A stretch of DNA of 64,000 bases from Aristolochia californica (taxonomy: Eukaryota > Streptophyta > Magnoliopsida > Piperales > Aristolochiaceae), in contig JARWKL010000003.1 of the NCBI GenBank assembly GCA_029961685.1, positions 11,503,657 to 11,567,656 of the forward strand, given 5' to 3'. This document shows, piece by piece, positions 58,261 to 64,000 of this stretch (position 1 is its first letter; each line of letters starts with the position of its first letter). The notes under the pieces are model-generated. The model was not told where the DNA came from and did not search any database. It saw only the letters and a list, made by a program, of their open reading frames with translations. A program made the position numbers and the translations under genes.

Positions 58261-59508
58261 TAAAGTTCATCTCTTGTGTCAAGTTGATTAACCTCCCCTC
58301 AAGGCAATGATTTGATTCAACTAACTCTTCCTTGGGTGTTAGTGTAGATGAGTTCAAGTACACTAGAAAATAGATTCTAGTGTTAGTACCCCAAAATGAA
58401 AAATATGATGTAAACAAGAGAATGAGTAATTTTTTATATTATACTTAAATTGAACTTATACCTAAAAAGATAATTAACCAAAATAAATATGGTTACTACA
58501 CTAACAAGTGATTTAATGTAGTATTAAAATATATTAATAAACTAATTAATGAAATACTATATTATATTAATTAATTATTACGGTTTATTTTGAAATAATG
58601 TAATAACGAGAGAATATAATAAATTATAAAAAATAATTAAATTAAAATATAACTTAAGTGAATATAATAAATAAATAAATAAATATTTTAACATTTAAAA
58701 TCACTAATTTAATACAATAATAAAATAATAATAATAAATAAATAAATAAAAATATTATTTTATCAATAACACAATATATATATTTTTATGTATTATTAAT
58801 TAATAATTTTAATTAAAAATAACAATGGGATAATTAAACCAAAATAATTGATCAAATGTTTACTTTAACAATATTTTAATTACGACTATTAAATCACTAA
58901 TTTAATAAAGTAATTAAAAAATAAATATAATGAAAATAAAAAATTATTTTATTAATTACAGAAGATGGATTTTTTACATAGCATTAATTAATAATATATT
59001 TTTACAAAATTAAAAATAATTAGTTTGATTAATTATAAAAATGGGATAATTAACCAAAATAATTGATTAAATGCTTTCTTTAACAATATTTTAATTATTA
59101 GTCATAGATTTCTAATTTAATATAGTAATAAAATTAATGAATATAATAAATAAATAAATATATTATTTTATTAATAACCTAGGATAGATTATTAATAACA
59201 TATATATATGTAATTAAAACTTAAAAAAAACATGCTTGAAAATGAACCGAGTTACCAGTAATAGTCCACAATTTACATCATAAAAGTAAAATACACGTTC
59301 AAAAGCAATAATATACAACCATTGATGATCATTCCACATGCGAGTAGCTATTTGATCTCAAAATTATACAAATCTTGTGGATTCTAATGAAAACCCAAAT
59401 CTTAACCATAATGACATTCATAATATATCAATGATAAGTCTTGCAAAGTCATAATTAAAAAAAATATCACTAAAATACAAAACACTCGTCCCAAAGTAGA
59501 TAGTGTAC

Positions 59509-60440
59509 TTAAAACTCATTACTATATTTCACCAGAAAATATTTAAGCCACTGGAGTCGCTCTTCCACTGTTAGCTTCATAAACATGCCTCTCTTAATTT
59601 GTGTGCGCAAAACTTCAACTGTATCGGCAAGTCCGGGATTTCCATGAGAGTCGAACCAATTTTTTCTAATATTACAATCTTTAGGTTTGATAGCATCACT
59701 AAACACCACAGCGATTTCCTTCATTGCACTAAAGAATATGCAAGTCTCATCAGTGGAGATTTCAGTTATCTTTCTACGACGAGTCAAAGTTGACGGGTTA
59801 CCACTTCGAGACTAATCAGGTGCCGACTCATTCCTGTGAAGGAATGGTGATAGGGTATCCTTACCTAAATCGACATCCTCGAGTGGGTCCAAGGGTGAAT
59901 GTTCTAACTCACACTGGACATCATTGCACATGTCTATGCTAGTTTGACTTACTGCCCCATGGCTATTGAGTTTCCCACTATCAAAACCAATTTGTCGTAA
60001 AGTGGGTGCCCTTCACGTCTATACTTCTCAGCATTGTTATGCTCCTACAAGAAAGAAACATCTTTTAGACCTCTTGCAATAGAGTTATAGTAATGTGAAA
60101 AACATGCAAAAATGTTTTGCAGTTCAGCATGATTTACTGACCTTGATATAGTCTTGCCATATAAAATAACATGTAGTAACTTGATGTGTGGTTGCATCTC
60201 AGTCAAACCAACTAGTGTTAAGATAGCTCGTTACTGTTTGGTAAGTTTTCTTCCATGATCTTGTTCGATTCTTGAGCTGCTCAAAAGTTTTTTTATTAAA
60301 TGTGTCTTCATTAAACATCATGCTTCCAAACGCCATAGGGCAACATGTTCCCCATATTGACCTGCTCAACCAAGAGATCGCACATTTTGTTGTCATCCTC
60401 AAAGGTCCAAATGTCATATGCTCAAGGATTTGTTGTCTTC
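59509..60440 (-). pseudogene. Harbinger ORF1 (MYB-like) remnant in H2, copy B
   Basis: The C-terminal exon (59,787-59,509) starts MTRRRKITEISTDETC and shares DAIKPKDCNI with copy A; a deletion removes the PKWLD region. The N-terminal MYB-like part is at 60,450-60,199 (MAGRRQQILEHMTFG) with frameshifts. Confidence 0.6.
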
Positions 60441-60859
60441 TTCCAGCCAATTATAATCTAAATCTGAGATGGTCAAACTTTATCAGACAACTTTTACTTG
60501 TCATAGTAAATAGGGACACATGGAAACACAAATAACCACTTAAAAAAACCACGTGGTGGATATTTAGGAGCCATTCGAATCTCCTCACCGCATGGCAAGA
60601 TCATTCCATACCACTTCAAAATTATTCAACAACATTTTATAACATTTACAAATTAATCAAACTAATTCCATCTCAAATGACTAGAACAATGCAAAAACAC
60701 ACTCATCAAGTCCAAATTCACCTAACACACTTGGTAGAGCCCCATATGACTTCGCAATCACTACGAACCATACCACTTCAATGATGGAGGTCGGGTTTCT
60801 TTGGCTAAAGGACGCCCGTGTAGGCGATTCAGCCTAGTTTGAACTGGACTCAACCCACC

Positions 60860-61160
60860 CAATGGCCCCATAAACCCTAAACCTTAACTCCATTAGCCTC
60901 TAAACCCTAAACCCTAAACCCTAAACTTTTTACACTAAACCCCCTAAAAGCCCAAAACCCTAACCCTATAACCCTATAACCCCAAACTCTCAACCCCTAA
61001 ACCCTAACTTCTATAAACACTAAACCCTAAATACCATAAACCCTACCATAACTATACTCTAAATACCCTAAACCCGAAATTATAGACTACCTTAACCCTA
61101 ACTCTAAATACCCTAAACCATAAACCATTGAACCCTAAATACCATAAACCCTAACCCTAT
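60860..61160. repeat. Degenerate telomere-like (AAACCCT)n tract in H2 leader, copy B
   Basis: Collinear with 19,020-19,440 but about 120 bp shorter; includes the run taaaccctaaaccctaaac near 60,903. Confidence 0.85.
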
Positions 61161-61742
61161 ATCCCAAATTTATGCAGAAACTAAAATATAAATACAAATA
61201 CCGCACACAAAAATTAAGATTAAATGAAATACAACAATAAATTAATAAAAAAAATTAGGGTTTAGGGTTATCTTCTAAAATTTTGGGAAAACTGAAACCC
61301 AATGTGGAAATCGAAGCCAAATGGAGAAATCAAGGGAAATCGAAGTAGAATTGAAGAAATTGACGCTAAAATGGGGAAATCAAAATCGAAATGGGTTGAA
61401 TCAAAGGAAATTAGAGGATTTTTAGGGGAAAAGAGAAGGGCGAGAGGGAGAGGGGACATGGAGGCCGAGAGAGACAGGGAGAGGAGATGTGAAGACGATG
61501 AAGGGAGAAGAAATGAGAAGAAGATGAGAAGGGAGAAGAGATACGAAGAAGCCGAAGGGTGTGAGAACACGAGAGAAAGAAGAGAGAGAGAAAAAAAATC
61601 GGGAGAGGAAGGCCGAGAGGGAGAAGAGAGCGCGAATGAGAAAAAAAAATTCATCGGGGGAGGAAAAGATGCATCCCGAATGAGGCTCCAAGTGGATGAT
61701 TCGCAAATTTGGGCTGAATCTGTCAAAGTCCTAAGCAAGAGT

Positions 61743-61806
61743 ACTTCCCAGGAGGTCACCTATCCTAGAATTACTCTTGCCCAAACTCGCTTAACTTCGG
61801 AGTTCT
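61743..61806 (-). repeat. 5S rRNA-derived segment in Cassandra LTR 1
   Basis: The minus strand reads AGAACTCCGAAGTTAAGCGA, then TTGGGC, GGATAGGTGACCTCCTGGGA: the 3' half of plant 5S rRNA including the A-box-like and C-box internal promoter parts. It is not a full 5S gene; the 5' half is absent. Confidence 0.85.
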
Positions 61807-62015
61807 AAGTCAGATACTTAGCCAATACAACCCGAAAAGACTAGCCGTTTAAGGTGCGGAAAGCCAAGTATCTAACTCAGAACACAAACTCTAACAAGAG
61901 GGAGGGAACCACTCTGACACCCACCCCGCCTGTTCTGGAGCCGCTTCTCACGGGATACGAACGCGGGCCGTGGTGTGCCTAGCTCTGATACCATGTCAAA
62001 GTCCTAAGCAAGAGT

Positions 62016-62079
62016 ACTTCCCCGGAGATCACCCATCCTATAATTACTCTTGCCCAAACTCGCTTAACTTCGGAGTTCT
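62016..62079 (-). repeat. 5S rRNA-derived segment in Cassandra LTR 2
   Basis: Same 5S portion as in LTR 1; here the C-box region reads GGATGGGTGATCTCCGGGGA, closer to 5S at one position and further at others. Confidence 0.85.
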
Positions 62080-62281
62080 AAGTCAGATACTTAGCCAATA
62101 CAACCTGAAAAGACTAGCCGTTTAAGGTGCGGAAAGCCAAGTATCTAACTCAGAACACAAACTCTAACAAGAGTGGACGGAACCACTCTGACAGAATCAC
62201 GATTCCACAATTTTAGCCTGAGACGATTACCTACATTTTTTCAGATGATGCTAGCACTGGTGCACTACTAACGACCTAATT

Positions 62282-62724
62282 TATTGGCAGATGGGCCCAA
62301 GCCCACACAACCAAGGAAGGCCCACATATCCAAGTGTGTTGGAAGATGGGCCCAAACTCATAAGACCAAGGAAGACCCACATATCCAAGAGTGTTGAAAG
62401 ATGGGCCCAAACTCAGAAGATCTGGGACCCACAATGATCACGTGAGGTGGCATAAGAAGTCTAACATAACTATAATTATTATGGAAACAGATCTCATAGA
62501 GGAGTTTCAGTTTAAAGATGTTTTAGTCGTGTTAATCATCTATTTATATGGGGTTATTTAATTATGCTAGGACTTATCTTTAAGTGTTAGAGTTTGGGTG
62601 TAATTGGAACAAAGGTAGTTTAATTGTAATTGGACTCTACTACTTTCCTCTATTATAAATAGAGGTTCATGTACTTTGATTATAAGAAGTCAATGAAGTA
62701 TATATCTTTTCCATAAATTCAACA
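62282..62724 (+). repeat. Left LTR of the LARD-like element, copy B
   Basis: About 443 bp. The head consists of three copies of a unit of about 59 bp (gatgggcccaa ... cacatatccaag); tattataaataga at 62,652-62,664 is a plausible TATA box; the end is TTCAACA. The start is placed by alignment with 22,680 and has lost a clear TG. Confidence 0.7.
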
Positions 62725-62736
62725 TGGTATCAGAGC
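62725..62736 (+). promoter_or_regulatory. Primer binding site, tRNA-iMet type, LARD-like element copy B
   Basis: TGGTATCAGAGC, exact, directly after the LTR end. The copy-A counterpart is inverted and reads TGGTATTAGAGC on the minus strand (21,724-21,735). Confidence 0.9.
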
Positions 62737-64000
62737 AGGTTCTATGAGTTGACTTGGTCAACCCGCATAGGTAATGTGATCATTTTTTTATTTATTATAT
62801 CCAGTAGTTTAGGTTCGTATTTATTTATTTTTAGTCCCTATACCTGTAATTTGTTTTATGTTTTTACCTCTATACTATGCTTTTTATATTTTAAATTATA
62901 TATTGAAGGAAAGATATTCGAGTCTACTTTCTAAGGAAAAAATATTTTTCTAATTGGAGTTATCGACAAAGAGAAATCGATATTTGAAGCAGCAAAGGTC
63001 AGATCGCAAAAGAGGTACGAGCAACAACAAAAAGCTTGAACTTCTGAGCTATTTTATACTATCAAGAATAAGACTTTATATGGAGAATTTTATATCACAA
63101 GAAATATATGTAAATTTGTTTTCTTACTTATTTAACCAATTCTCGATCTGAATTTTTTATATGGAGATATTAATCTTGGAAGAGTCAATGGTCGTGCTGG
63201 TAAAAGGAGAATGAGTACTTAGTTTAGCCATATTATAGAGACCAAAATCTATCAGATTATATATCTCAATAGAAGAACATTATGGACCCATCATCTTGTC
63301 TTCCTTTGATTCTCATTATCATGTTATTGTTATTATTATTACTACATCTAAGTTATTTGGTTCAAGCTGGGATCACTGCCATTACCTCCCAGCTTGAGAG
63401 GGAGAAGTACAAGAAAGAGATATTTTATATGTTATGGTAATTTTAATGTAACAAAAATATTCAAGAAAAGGGGGAGCACGAAGATGAAGTTTTTGCATCT
63501 ATGAAGAAATTTTTGCAAGAAAGAAAATTGAAGACCAAAAATCCTGACTCGCAATAATAGTTGTGGCATTTATTGGTGATACCTGACTCGACTCAACTTG
63601 ATTCTATTTCTCAGGCTAGATTATTATTTTGAAGTATTCCCAACATATTCCTATAGTCAATATATTATTTGGTGCTGATACTCGCATCGGATTGTTTCAT
63701 GGGTTCATCCCTTGTCAGCTATAGTTATTGTGTCTCTTTAGATGAGACAGTGGTGTCGTCAACATTTTATCTTCCTGTTTACCCATTACCAATTGGTTAT
63801 TTGATAACCTTACTCTTACCATCATTTATTTGACTCTCACATACATCTTTGTGCCAACTTTTTGCGTGTTGTTTGGGTTAGGAGTTTAAGTCCATCATGG
63901 TTAGGTGTTTTTAAGTCCATTGAGACTTTTTTTATGTACTCGTGGGTCTTTTATCGTCGTCTTGTGAATGATAGGCATGACCTACTTATCACGTCTTTTA

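Larger units (their letters stand above)
61721..62193 (-). mobile_element. Cassandra-type TRIM with 5S rRNA sequence in its LTRs, TSD GAATC
   Basis: The 473-bp element has LTRs at 61,721-61,919 and 61,994-62,193 (about seven differences), both TGTCAAAG..CTCTGACA. It is flanked by GAATC (61,716-61,720 and 62,194-62,198). Copy A retains the empty site gctgaatcacgattcc (about 19,975). On the minus strand the 74-bp internal region has the primer site (TGGTATCAGAGC, 61,982-61,993) after the 5' LTR and a G-rich polypurine tract (61,920-61,930, reverse complement) before the 3' LTR. Cassandra elements are tiny non-coding retroelements with Pol III-type 5S promoters in their LTRs. It is a recent insertion, only in copy B. 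Confidence 0.95.
58331..62276 (-). mobile_element. PIF/Harbinger-type element H2, copy B (both ends kept, no transposase)
   Basis: Left tip GGGTGTTAGTG (58,331); right tip ..CACTACTAACGACC (62,276), in inverted agreement over GTTAGT. Internal order: AT-rich modules, ORF1 remnant, telomere-like tract, GA-rich leader. It is interrupted by a Cassandra element (61,721-62,193). Without that insertion it is about 3.5 kb. Flanking TSDs are decayed or misjudged. Confidence 0.7.
62282..64000 (+). mobile_element. Non-autonomous LTR element (LARD/TRIM-like), copy B, ancestral orientation
   Basis: The left LTR (62,282-62,724) ends AAATTCAACA and is followed at once by the primer site. The internal region runs off the window. 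No gag or pol domain is seen; short ORFs at 62,749-62,934 and 62,954-63,151 match nothing I know. From about 63,650 the sequence is again collinear with 21,780-22,180 of copy A. Confidence 0.75.

Noticed and set aside
61743..62079. 5S rRNA genes
   Set aside because: Only the 3' half of 5S is present, and it sits inside the LTRs of a Cassandra element.

Overview
This window is nuclear DNA from a flowering plant. It is AT-rich and intron-like and is almost entirely built of transposable elements. Plant markers are broken exons of Mediator subunit MED11, TTTAGGG-type telomere-like tracts, an endogenous caulimovirid (plant pararetrovirus), a Cassandra TRIM carrying 5S rRNA sequence, a Ty3/gypsy chromovirus and PIF/Harbinger DNA transposons. 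I cannot name the species. No intact, clearly functional protein gene is present; every recognisable coding region is broken.

The main architecture is a large direct duplication. Copy A (1 to about 22,180) and copy B (34,204 to 64,000, running off the end) are collinear, at roughly 93-96% identity by eye. They are separated by 22,180-29,057 plus a gypsy element (29,058-34,581). Each copy holds, in order: the end of a gypsy LTR; a low-copy block with two tandem 0.9-kb units carrying MED11 exon fragments; Harbinger element H1 (ORF1 MYB-like and ORF2 transposase, both on the minus strand); a caulimovirid inserted in the purine-rich leader of H1; a second Harbinger element H2 that lacks the transposase; and a non-autonomous LTR element.

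After the duplication the copies diverged. Copy A gained a 1.65-kb Harbinger-type non-autonomous element (5,108-6,753, TSD TTA), lost about 4.5 kb (the equivalent of 54,021-58,490) and has a 1.3-kb inverted block (20,468-21,747) relative to B. Copy B gained a Ty1/copia element without an integrase core (48,530-53,301, TSD TTATT) and a Cassandra TRIM (61,721-62,193, TSD GAATC). For each insertion the other copy preserves the empty site, so these boundaries are firm.

The caulimovirid is read on the minus strand. Copy B keeps a tRNA-Met primer site, a coiled-coil ORF, a movement protein, a coat protein (split by the copia element), protease-RT-RNase H, and a transactivator/viroplasmin-like ORF. 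Its promoter-like region survives only in a fold-back segment (55,779-56,755) in the opposite orientation. All frames carry stops or frameshifts.

Between the copies, 22,988-29,052 is low-copy sequence with a nine-to-ten copy array of a roughly 328-bp tandem repeat (24,600-27,650). The complete gypsy element at 29,058-34,581 has a CAGTG target duplication, a tRNA-Met primer site, a polypurine tract and a chromodomain, but a broken polyprotein.
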